Positions 17,225 through 27,171 of a DNA stretch of 64,000 nucleotides are shown one piece after another. The stretch spans positions 310,001-374,000 of the forward strand of contig NZ_AP017558.1 of NCBI RefSeq assembly GCF_002355635.1. The letters run 5' to 3'. The notes under the pieces are model-generated. The model saw nothing but the letters and a program-made list of their open reading frames with translations, was not told where the DNA came from and ran no database searches. The stretch's first letter is position 1; each line of letters begins with the position of its first letter. This DNA is from Halopenitus persicus (GTDB lineage Archaea > Halobacteriota > Halobacteria > Halobacteriales > Haloferacaceae). The position numbers and the translations under genes were made by a program.

Positions 17225-17746
17225 ATGGCCAAATACTCGACGGGGTCGTCAAGCGGCGGCGGCGACGGCGACTCCTGCGAGCTCTGCGGACGCGAGACGG
17301 GCGATCTCCGACGAGCGAAGGTCGCGGGCGCGACCCTGCTCGTCTGTTCGAACTGTCGCCCACACGACGACAGCGCCGACTCGAGTTCGAGCGGCGGGTC
17401 GGGCAGTTCCGACCGGGGGGACGACTCCCCGAGTCGGTCGCAGGAGCTCGCGCGCAAGCAGGCGGAGATGTACGACGCGGGGAAAGGCGACGCCAGCCAC
17501 TGGGAGCAACACGGGACCGATTACGAGGACGACCAGCTCCCCTATCTCGTGTCCGGCTACGGCGCACGCGCCGAGCAGGCGCGCCAGGACGCGGGGCTGA
17601 CGATCGAGGAGCTCTCCGCGGAGACCGGCCTCGCGGAGGACGACGTCCTGGCGGTCGAACAGGGCCGAGCCGCCCGCGCCAACGTCGGCGGGTCGGTCAT
17701 CCGGGCGCTCGAGGAGCACCTGGACGTCACCCTCGTCGACGAGTAA
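17225..17746 (+). CDS. multiprotein bridging factor 1 (MBF1) homolog
   Basis: 173-residue transcription coactivator-like protein. An N-terminal zinc ribbon is formed by CELCG and CSNC (residues 19-45), a low-complexity Ser/Gly linker follows, and the C-terminal half is a Cro/C1-type helix-turn-helix (AEQARQDAGLTIEELSAETG). This order is the archaeal MBF1 architecture. TATA-like CTTTTAAAC sits about 25 nt before ATG 17225, fitting a leaderless transcript. It follows tRNA-Leu by 182 bp with nothing else seen between them. Confidence 0.92.
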   Translation: MAKYSTGSSSGGGDGDSCELCGRETGDLRRAKVAGATLLVCSNCRPHDDSADSSSSGGSGSSDRGDDSPSRSQELARKQAEMYDAGKGDASHWEQHGTDYEDDQLPYLVSGYGARAEQARQDAGLTIEELSAETGLAEDDVLAVEQGRAARANVGGSVIRALEEHLDVTLVDE

Positions 17747-17821
17747 GGCGGCTCCCGGCGGGCGGTCATCCGGGGTTCGGGTCCGGAGATTCGGGCCAGG
17801 GAAGGATCTCGTCGCCTCCCG

Positions 17822-18724
17822 CTAGCCGGACAGCGAGACGAGCGCGGCGCCGACCACGACCACGGCCGCCGCCAGGACGAGCCGAAGGGTGACCCGTTCG
17901 ACGCGTCGCGGCAGGAACGCCGCGGAGATGACCAGCACGACCAGCGGCGACACCTGCACGATCGGGATCACGATCACCACCGGCGCGACCGACAAGGCGG
18001 CGAAGTACGCGATCAGCCCGGCCGAGCTCGAGAGCCCGGCCCAGACGTACCAGCGGGGGCCCTCGCCGTGTCGAGGGAGCGAGATCGCCCCGTCACGGAC
18101 GCGCCGGTAGCCGAGATAGCTGACGGACGCCGCCGCGATCATCACCGAGAGGCCGACGGGAATCGGCGTCCCCGCAGTCAGCCCGACGCGGATCAACACC
18201 GGCTCGATCCCGATGAACGCCGCGGCCGCAAGCGGCAACAGCAGGGAAACCCCGATCCCGCGGAGCGAGTCGTCGTCCCCGGCGTCCGTCGCGGTCAGCC
18301 AGGAGATGACGGCGACGCCCGCGACGATACAGCAGATGCCGACGAGGTGCCTCGCGGTGATCGTCTCCCCGAGGAGCCACACGGCCAGGCCGGTCGAGAC
18401 CAGCGTCGACGCGGAGACGACGGGCGTCGTCCGGCTGGCCCCGATCGCCGTGATCGCCTCGAACATACAGAGGCGTCCGAGCAGCAGCCCGGCGAGCCCG
18501 GCGGCCGCGAACGCACCGGTGGAGACCGGCGTGAGGCCGTAGTCGGGGTAGTAGGCGACCGCCGAGAACGGGACGAGACAGAGGACGTTCACCGCCAGCA
18601 CGACCGCCAGCGTGTCGGCGACCGTCCCCGTTCGGGTCGCGACCCGGACGATCACGTTGTGAACGGCCCACAACACGGCCGCGAGGGCGGCAAAGAGCAG
18701 ACCCGCGAGTGCGAGAAGTTCCAC
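17822..18724 (-). CDS. EamA/DMT-family transporter
   Basis: 300-residue protein with ten predicted membrane helices in two EamA repeats (about 1-140 and 150-300). Typical features are the first-helix ALAAVLWAVHNVIVR and the charged loop between repeats (TDAGDDDS). Drug/metabolite exporters of this family move amino acids, nucleotides or sugars; the substrate is unknown. Convergent with MBF1. Confidence 0.87.
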   Translation of the reverse strand: MELLALAGLLFAALAAVLWAVHNVIVRVATRTGTVADTLAVVLAVNVLCLVPFSAVAYYPDYGLTPVSTGAFAAAGLAGLLLGRLCMFEAITAIGASRTTPVVSASTLVSTGLAVWLLGETITARHLVGICCIVAGVAVISWLTATDAGDDDSLRGIGVSLLLPLAAAAFIGIEPVLIRVGLTAGTPIPVGLSVMIAAASVSYLGYRRVRDGAISLPRHGEGPRWYVWAGLSSSAGLIAYFAALSVAPVVIVIPIVQVSPLVVLVISAAFLPRRVERVTLRLVLAAAVVVVGAALVSLSG

Positions 18725-18797
18725 GCCTGTACGGCGGTGCGGCGGGTTCGATAAAGAAACGATCGGTCGCGGAAGACGCGGCCGGCGTCATTTCGGC

Positions 18798-18842
18798 GAT
18801 CGAACGGCCGGGGATCGAACGGCCGGGGATCGAACGGCCGGC
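18798..18842. repeat. 15-bp x3 tandem repeat
   Basis: Three consecutive copies of GATCGAACGGCCGGG (last base C in the third), ending 18 bp before the katG stop. Confidence 0.92.
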
Positions 18843-18860
18843 GTCACCGGCCGGGTCGCA

Positions 18861-21041
<2,181 letters not shown>

Positions 21042-21165
21042 TCAGCCTCTTAACTCTGTCCACCTCCCCCGTCAGTCCGGCGATCGACGGTCCCTATCTC
21101 CCCCGTCCGTCCGGCGATCGACGGTCCCCATTTCGGCCGAGTGATCGTCGTCCGCAAGCTCATCG

Positions 21166-21319
21166 CGACCGAACGCACCGACCGACTCGACCGAACGCAC
21201 CGACCGACTCGACCGAACGCGCCGACCGACTCGACCGAACGCACCGACCGACTCGACCGAACGCACCGACCGACTCGACCGAACGCGCCGACCGACTCGA
21301 CCGAACGCGCCGACCGACT
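21166..21319. repeat. 22-bp x7 tandem array
   Basis: Seven 22-bp units with core ACCGACTCGACCGAACGC and a single A/G polymorphism between copies. The array fills the divergent gap between katG and the PurD-like gene, ending 43 bp before the latter's ATG. Confidence 0.96.
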
Positions 21320-21362
21320 CGACCGGGGGAGAATTCAAGTCGCTGCTGGGAGATGGTCAGCC

Positions 21363-22673
21363 ATGGCATCCACACGGTTCCTGTTCGTCTCCGCGGATGC
21401 GGCGCTCATCACGGACCTGGCCTGGCAGGTCCATCGCGAGGGACACGACGTGAAATACTACATCGAGGCCGAAAGCGACCGGGAGATCGGGGACGGATTC
21501 GTTCCCAAGACGGACGACTGGCGTGCGGACGTCGAGTGGGCCGACGTCATCGTTTTCGACGACATCTGGGTCGGCTCCGACGTCGGAACGGGGGCGCTCG
21601 CCGAGGAGCTCCGTGCGGAGGGACACGCCGTCGTCGGCGGGACGCCGAACACCGACCGGCTCGAGGAGGACCGCGGCTACGCGATGGACGTCCTCGAGGA
21701 GCACGGCGTGAACACCGTCGAACACCACGTCTTCCACGACTTCGATGCGGGCATCCAGCACGTTCAGGAACACCCCGCCCCGTACGTCATCAAGCCGCTC
21801 GGGGAGGTGCAGAACGTCAAGCGGCTCCTGTACGTCGGGAACGAGGACGACGGGAGCGACGTCGTCGACGTCCTGCAGGCATATAAGAAGGCGTGGGGCC
21901 ACCGGATGAAGGGCTTCCAGCTCCAGCGGAAGGTCGAGGGCGTCGAGATCGCCATCTGCGGGTTCTTCAACGGCGAGGAGTTCATCGACCGCGTCAACTT
22001 CAACTTCGAGCACAAGAAGCTGTTCCCCGGAAACATCGGCCCCTCGACCGGCGAGATGGGGACGTCGATGTTCTGGGCCGGGCAGAACAAGCTGTTCACG
22101 GAGACCTTCGGCAAGCTCGAGGGCTGGCTCGCCGACGAGGGCTACGTCGGGAGCATCGACATCAACTGCATCGTCAACGAGACCGGAATCTACCCGCTGG
22201 AGTTCACGCCCCGGTTCGGCTATCCGACGATCGCCCTCCAGGAGGAGTCCATCGAGTCCTCGACGGGCGAGTTCTTTTATGACCTCGCCCACGGCAACGA
22301 CCCCGAACTAGACGTTCACAACGGCTACCAGATCGCCGTTCGGATCGTGCTCCCGCCGTTCCCGTTCGACGACGAGCAGACGTACGACGAGAACTCCCGG
22401 AACGCGGCCGTAGTGTTCGAGACGGAGAGCCACGAGGGGGTTCACATCGAGGACGCGAAGAAGGTCGACGGCCAGTGGCGCGTCGCCGGCGACAACGGGA
22501 TGCCCATCGTGGTGACCGGCAAAGGCGACACGATGGCGGCCGCACGCGAGCAGGCGTACGACCGAATCGATGACATCGTGATGCCCAACATGTACTACCG
22601 AGACGACATCGGCGAGCGGTGGACGGACGGCGAGGGCGACCGGCTGCAGGCGTGGGGCTATCTGGGTCCGTGA
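21363..22673 (+). CDS. ATP-grasp protein, PurD-like (phosphoribosylamine--glycine ligase family)
   Basis: 436-residue protein with the three-part ATP-grasp layout of PurD: N-terminal Rossmann-like part, ATP-grasp with PYVIKPLGEVQNVKRLLYVG and GVEIAICGFFNGEEF, and the C-terminal barrel. The metal-binding stretch reads NETGIYPLEFTPRFGYPTIALQEE. The N-terminus lacks the usual PurD glycine-rich loop (it is FLFVSADAALITDLAW), so it may be a paralog with another carboxylate-amine ligase role rather than the pathway enzyme. A 22-bp array precedes it. Divergent from katG. Confidence 0.78.
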   Translation: MASTRFLFVSADAALITDLAWQVHREGHDVKYYIEAESDREIGDGFVPKTDDWRADVEWADVIVFDDIWVGSDVGTGALAEELRAEGHAVVGGTPNTDRLEEDRGYAMDVLEEHGVNTVEHHVFHDFDAGIQHVQEHPAPYVIKPLGEVQNVKRLLYVGNEDDGSDVVDVLQAYKKAWGHRMKGFQLQRKVEGVEIAICGFFNGEEFIDRVNFNFEHKKLFPGNIGPSTGEMGTSMFWAGQNKLFTETFGKLEGWLADEGYVGSIDINCIVNETGIYPLEFTPRFGYPTIALQEESIESSTGEFFYDLAHGNDPELDVHNGYQIAVRIVLPPFPFDDEQTYDENSRNAAVVFETESHEGVHIEDAKKVDGQWRVAGDNGMPIVVTGKGDTMAAAREQAYDRIDDIVMPNMYYRDDIGERWTDGEGDRLQAWGYLGP

Positions 22674-22728
22674 CGTCCTTCCGGCGCGAAAGCGTAATCG
22701 CGGTGTCGGAACGGACGGGCCGGTCGTC

Positions 22729-24096
22729 TCACGTGATGATGGCGGATAACTCGAGGAGGAGCACGTCGTCACGCGAGTCCGCAACGCGTTCGAGATCGTC
22801 GGTGTACCCGGAGCGGCTGCACAGGACGTATAGCGGCTCTCCGTCTGCCGGTCCCGTTGACCACCGCACTTCCGACGTCGTTCGTTCGAGGTCCGAGAGG
22901 ACGCCTTCGCTCACGGGTTGTGAGGTGAACTTGCATTCGCCGGCGACGAGTCCCTCGTCCGTGAGTCCAAGGACGTCCAACTCGTGTTCTTTGAACCACC
23001 ACTGGCCGACGTCACGGAACCGTCGATCGATGAGGTCCGGGAGCGCTTGCTGACAGAGCCGTTCGAACAGCGGACTCACGTAATCCGCCAGCTCGGGCGC
23101 AACGAGCTCGTCGTACGCGTCGTCGCCGAGCATTCGAAGTCGGTCCTGAGTGCCATACACGAACCGGAACCAGAAGCGGAACAGCGGCGCGGCGATGCGG
23201 TACCGCCCACGCTTCGAGGCCGTCGGCGATTCAGTGACGGGAATATGGCGTTCGACGAGGCGGAGGCGGCGAAGCTTCTGGAGGTACGCGCTGAGCGACC
23301 CCGACTCCACGCCAGCCATCCCTGCGATCTCGTTCGGAGTCCGACGCCCGTGAGCGAGCGCACGGAGAATGCTAAAATACGTATTCGGCTGTCGGAGTTC
23401 GGTCCGGAGCAGGAACTCGGGCTCGGAGTAGAGGAGTCCGCGTTCCGACAGGATCGACTGCTGGACGTTCATTCCTAACGACTGGTCGGGGTCGATGGTC
23501 TGGAGGTAATACGGCGTGCCGCCGTAGATCGACCACGCGGCGATGGCAGTCTCGGAGTCGTATGCCGGAAAGAACCGGCGTGCATCGGCGACGGAGAGGG
23601 GCTTGAGGTCGATCGTCGCCGTCCGCCGACCGTACAGCGGCGCGCTGCCGGAGAGAACCTTCTCCTCCATAACGCTGATCGAGGAGCCGACGAGTACGAG
23701 CGTCATCCCCGTCTCCTGGAGCTCCATATCCCAGACGCGCTGGATCCGTGAGGGAAGCGACTCGTCCTCCTCGATGAGGAACGGGAACTCGTCGATGACG
23801 ACGATCGCGTCCTCCTCGCCGAGCGTTTCGAGCACGGCTTCCCAGTCGCGGCGGACGTTCTGCAGTGACGGAAACTGCGTGGTGGCGGCATCGACGAACC
23901 CTTCGAGCTGGTTTTGCGACGTGGATTCGACCGCTTGATAGTAGACGGCGTCATCCCGATCAGCGACGGACCGGCGGACGAGCTCGCTTTTTCCGAGGCG
24001 ACGACGGCCATAGATGACGACGAAGTCCGCGGTCTCGGACTCGTAGCAGTCCGTGAGTTGATCGAGTTCGCGGTCCCGATCAACGAATCGTTCCAT
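22729..24096 (-). CDS. archaeal ATPase with DUF234 nuclease-like C-terminus
   Basis: 455-residue AAA-type protein: MERFVDRDRELDQL start, P-loop VIYGRRRLGKSELVRR near residue 35, Walker B AIVVIDEFPFLI, then a winged helix (EIAGMAGVESGSLSAYLQKLRRL). The C-terminus has ELDVLGLTDEGLVAGECKF, a PD-(D/E)xK-like D...ExK site typical of DUF234. This family is common in archaeal mobile and defence contexts but its role is open. Codon use is less GC-biased than the neighbours and the upstream 300 bp is AT-rich, suggesting acquisition. Four 15-bp operator-like repeats precede it. Confidence 0.88.
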   Translation of the reverse strand: MERFVDRDRELDQLTDCYESETADFVVIYGRRRLGKSELVRRSVADRDDAVYYQAVESTSQNQLEGFVDAATTQFPSLQNVRRDWEAVLETLGEEDAIVVIDEFPFLIEEDESLPSRIQRVWDMELQETGMTLVLVGSSISVMEEKVLSGSAPLYGRRTATIDLKPLSVADARRFFPAYDSETAIAAWSIYGGTPYYLQTIDPDQSLGMNVQQSILSERGLLYSEPEFLLRTELRQPNTYFSILRALAHGRRTPNEIAGMAGVESGSLSAYLQKLRRLRLVERHIPVTESPTASKRGRYRIAAPLFRFWFRFVYGTQDRLRMLGDDAYDELVAPELADYVSPLFERLCQQALPDLIDRRFRDVGQWWFKEHELDVLGLTDEGLVAGECKFTSQPVSEGVLSDLERTTSEVRWSTGPADGEPLYVLCSRSGYTDDLERVADSRDDVLLLELSAIIT

Positions 24097-24122
24097 ACCA
24101 CGTGTCCGATCCCGAGCATAAT

Positions 24123-24182
24123 GGAAATTACGATTTTGGAAATTACGATTTCGGAAATCATAATTTCGGAAATCATGATTCC
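24123..24182. promoter_or_regulatory. four 15-bp operator-like repeats upstream of the ATPase gene
   Basis: Units at 24123, 24138, 24153 and 24168: GGAAATTACGATTTT, GGAAATTACGATTTC, GGAAATCATAATTTC, GGAAATCATGATTCC. The last contains the palindrome AATCATGATT. They end 27 bp from the ATPase start codon (24096). The rest of the gap to 24436 is AT-rich with no gene seen. Confidence 0.6.
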
Positions 24183-24436
24183 TTTATTGGATCAGTATTT
24201 AAGTCCGAATCAGTATGTAACGGACCTCGATTCAAAAGCGAGGGTCGAGAATACTCGGTTTGAAGCGTCTATACGGCGGTGTTTCCGTTTCGGAACCCAT
24301 ACTCGATTCCGTATTCGAGAGCACGTAAACGCGTCTCGGGGGACGCCGCCCCGTCGACCGCGTCAACGGGATGCCGATCGTGGTCGTTGGGAGGGAGCTA
24401 ATCCACGGGCCGCGATCACGGTCGCGATCGGGGACG

Positions 24437-24592
24437 CTACTCGGCGGACTCGTCGCCGAGTCTCAGCGTCGATCGGATCCGGTCGGCGAAGAGGTTGATC
24501 CCGACGCCGGCGAGGAACGCCAGCAGCGTCGGGGCGGCGATCCACCACAGGTCGGGGTGTTCGCTTCCGGTATGTAAGGCGACGTCGAGCAT
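24437..24592 (-). CDS. 51-residue single-helix membrane protein
   Basis: MLDVALHTGSEHPDLWW, then one hydrophobic helix (IAAPTLLAFLAGVGINLFA) and a charged tail ending RLGDESAE. No family recognised. ATG 24592 is about 27 nt downstream of a TATA-like GTTTTACC, supporting a real leaderless gene. Too short for routine gene callers. Confidence 0.65.
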   Translation of the reverse strand: MLDVALHTGSEHPDLWWIAAPTLLAFLAGVGINLFADRIRSTLRLGDESAE

Positions 24593-24684
24593 ACCCGCCG
24601 TTTCTCGCCGGCAGGTAAAACGTTCCTGAAAAGCGAGCGCCGAACCGGTTGCGACAGCAAGCGGTCGACGTCCTCTGGGCCGCG

Positions 24685-25236
24685 TCAGTGGAACCCGCGA
24701 CCGACCTCGTCGTCCTCGATGAGGTCCTCGAGCTCCGCGGACAGTAGGCGTTCGGCCTCCTCGAACTCGTCGGTCAGTTCGTCGAGTTCGTCGGGGCGGC
24801 CGTCGAACTCGTAGTCCATCGGGCCGAACGCGGGGGCGTCCATCGCCTCCATCACGTCCTCGAAGAGGTGGTCCGGCTCGGTGGGCGCCTCGGCGTGGAC
24901 CTTCAGCGTCTCCTCGAGGCGGGTCGCCATCTCCTTCGCGTGGTCCTCGTCCTCGGGCGGCGTCCGAACCGCGAACCGACCGGCGGCGTCCTCGGCGGGC
25001 AACAGGGGATCGAGCCCGTCGTCGACCCGGCGCGCGACGCGGGTGCCGACCCCACGAAGCTCCCGGGGATTCTTCGCGTACGTCTTGAGCTGGTAGACGC
25101 CGACGCTTGGGTGGCCGATGAACAGGTCCTCGCCGACGCCGTTCCGGCGATTGCCGGCGACGGCGCGCCACCCGTCCGGATCGGTCGACCCCTCGGTCAC
25201 CTCCTGCAGGATGTCCTGCCAGTCTCGAACGCGCAT
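24685..25236 (-). CDS. conserved haloarchaeal protein, unknown function
   Basis: 183-residue acidic protein, no signal or membrane segment. It starts MRVRDWQDILQEVTEG, continues GWRAVAGNRRNGVGEDLFIGHPSVGVYQLKTYAKNP in its first third, and ends in a Glu/Asp-rich helical region (DELDELTDEFEEAERLL). I do not recognise the family. ATG 25236 is chosen because upstream frame is Arg-rich and looks non-coding. Confidence 0.72.
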   Translation of the reverse strand: MRVRDWQDILQEVTEGSTDPDGWRAVAGNRRNGVGEDLFIGHPSVGVYQLKTYAKNPRELRGVGTRVARRVDDGLDPLLPAEDAAGRFAVRTPPEDEDHAKEMATRLEETLKVHAEAPTEPDHLFEDVMEAMDAPAFGPMDYEFDGRPDELDELTDEFEEAERLLSAELEDLIEDDEVGRGFH

Positions 25237-25370
25237 ACGACCCCGTTGCCGCTTGCGCCGCATTAGCGTGTCGATGCTCGGGATCGCTGGACGTCCCGCG
25301 TTCCCGGACGCGGTCGCTCCGGCTTGGGTCCCGTCGATCTCGATCGGATCCCGCCGCTCCCGCTTGGACC

Positions 25371-27044
25371 CTATCGATCCGCCCGGTCGAGCGTGATGAC
25401 GACGACGCTGCCGCGGGGAGACCGCTCCTCGAAGGAGAGCTGGCCGCCCGACAGCTTCACCACCCAGAAGACGTACCAGAGCCCGATCCCCGAGCCGTGA
25501 TAGAGGGCGTCGATGTCGTGCTTCTCGGTCAGGATCGCCCGCTCCTGTTCGGGGATCCCCGGCCCGTCGTCGGCGATCCGGACGGTCACGCTCCCGTCGG
25601 TCGCCTCGACGGTGACCCACACGCGTGGCTCCGCGTCCCCGTGGACGACCGCGTTCTCGAGTACCTCCTCGAGCGCGGTCTCGAGGGCCGGGAGGGTGAC
25701 CGCGGACGCCGACTCGGGCGCCTCGAGTTCGATCGTCGCCGCGGGCGCCGCGGTCCGGACGGTCTCGACCGCGGCGTCGACCATCGGACGAACGTCGAGC
25801 GGACGGGGGGTCGGGTTCTCGGTTATGAGCTGGACGACGCGGCGCTCGGTTTCGGCCTTCTCCAGCAGCCCGGTTCCAGTCTCACGAATGCGTCTGGCGC
25901 TCTCCCGAAGCGTGCCGTCGGTGGCCTCCTCGATCGTTTCCGCGTAGCCGAGCACGAGGCTCAGGTCGTTTCGCAGGTTGTGACGAAGGATCCGGTCGAG
26001 GACCGCGAGCTGCCGTTCCCGGAGCTTCCGGTCGGTCACCTCGATCTGGATGGCGACGTACTCGACGATCCCGCCGTCCTCGTCGAACACCGGCGCTATC
26101 GTCTGGCTCGCGTGGTATCGATCCCCCGACTTCCGTTCGTTCGTGATCTCCTCACGCCACGTCCGGCCGGATTCGATCGTGTCCCAGAGTCGCTCGTAGT
26201 ACTCCTCGTCGTGTGCGCCCGAGGAGAGCAGCCGCGGGGTCCGGCCGATCGCCTCCTCGGCGGCGTACCCCGTGATGTCCTCGAAGGCCGGATTGACGTA
26301 CACGATCGTGGCATCCCGGTCGGTGATGTAGACGGCGGCTCCGGCGGCATCGACGGCGCGGCGGAACCGCCGGCGGTCGCGTTCCCGTTCCTTTCGCTCG
26401 GTTATCTCGCGGCGGCTCGCCAGCACGCGGTCATCGGCCGCCGCGGACGAGCCGGAATCGTCCACGCGGGCGGTTCGCACGTCGTACCAGCGTCGGTCCC
26501 CGTCCTGATCGACCGTGTACTCGATCCGCTCGACGGTGCCGGTCCGTCGCGTCGTCTCGATCGCTTCGAGCATCCGACCGGCCGGCTCCGGCGGGAACAG
26601 CTCCGTCACGGACCGGCCGACGAGATCCGGGGTGACGTCCTCGTCGTTTCCGGAGATGATCTCGACGCACCGCCCCTCGGCGTCGAAGACCACCACGTCC
26701 TCGGGCGAGGCGGCCACCGTGGCCGCGAGCCGGCTCCGGCTCGCACGGAGGGTCCTGTTCGTCTCGGTGAGCTCTGCCTTCGTGGCCTGCTCCTGTCGGA
26801 CGTAGCCGTACAGGTAGTAGATGACCACGAGCGAGAACACGCTCACGAGGAGCCCCGGGATCTCGGTGACCCCCGGGGCGAAGCCCGAGAGGGCGAACAG
26901 CTGTCTGACCGCCATCAGCGACAGCAACAGCGTGAGGAACGCGAACCGACGGTCACGAACGTGGTACAGCAATATGAGCGACGCCCCGACGCCAACGAGC
27001 CGCAACAACAGGGACAGCGAGAGCGTCAGGCTGAGTACGTCCAT
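25371..27044 (-). CDS. PAS-domain sensor histidine kinase
   Basis: 557-residue membrane sensor. Three or four membrane helices (residues 1-85) are followed by a coiled stretch, two PAS domains (about 105-225 and 235-360; the second has YVNPAFEDITGYAAEEAIGR), then a histidine kinase core with the phospho-acceptor box ILRHNLRNDLSLV and ATPase motifs ENAVVHGD, ADDGPGIPEQE and GSGIGLWYV. No receiver domain and no adjacent response regulator, as is common in haloarchaea. Divergent from the Dna2-like gene. Confidence 0.92.
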   Translation of the reverse strand: MDVLSLTLSLSLLLRLVGVGASLILLYHVRDRRFAFLTLLLSLMAVRQLFALSGFAPGVTEIPGLLVSVFSLVVIYYLYGYVRQEQATKAELTETNRTLRASRSRLAATVAASPEDVVVFDAEGRCVEIISGNDEDVTPDLVGRSVTELFPPEPAGRMLEAIETTRRTGTVERIEYTVDQDGDRRWYDVRTARVDDSGSSAAADDRVLASRREITERKERERDRRRFRRAVDAAGAAVYITDRDATIVYVNPAFEDITGYAAEEAIGRTPRLLSSGAHDEEYYERLWDTIESGRTWREEITNERKSGDRYHASQTIAPVFDEDGGIVEYVAIQIEVTDRKLRERQLAVLDRILRHNLRNDLSLVLGYAETIEEATDGTLRESARRIRETGTGLLEKAETERRVVQLITENPTPRPLDVRPMVDAAVETVRTAAPAATIELEAPESASAVTLPALETALEEVLENAVVHGDAEPRVWVTVEATDGSVTVRIADDGPGIPEQERAILTEKHDIDALYHGSGIGLWYVFWVVKLSGGQLSFEERSPRGSVVVITLDRADR

Positions 27045-27171
27045 CGGGGCAACTCTGCCGGTCCGTTTGGACGCTCCGAAGAAATAGGCGTCGGTGGGTC
27101 CGACTCTCGCGGCCGGTCGGGTCGGTAGCACGACCGACAGCGTTTTTCTCGCCCGTCACCCACACGCGTCC

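Noticed and set aside
24357-24395. Short resemblance to the PurD-like gene (GTCAACGGGATGCCGATCG here versus a similar word near 22495)
   Set aside because: About 21 of 23 bases agree, but that level can occur by chance in 64 kb of GC-rich DNA and no flanking similarity was seen.
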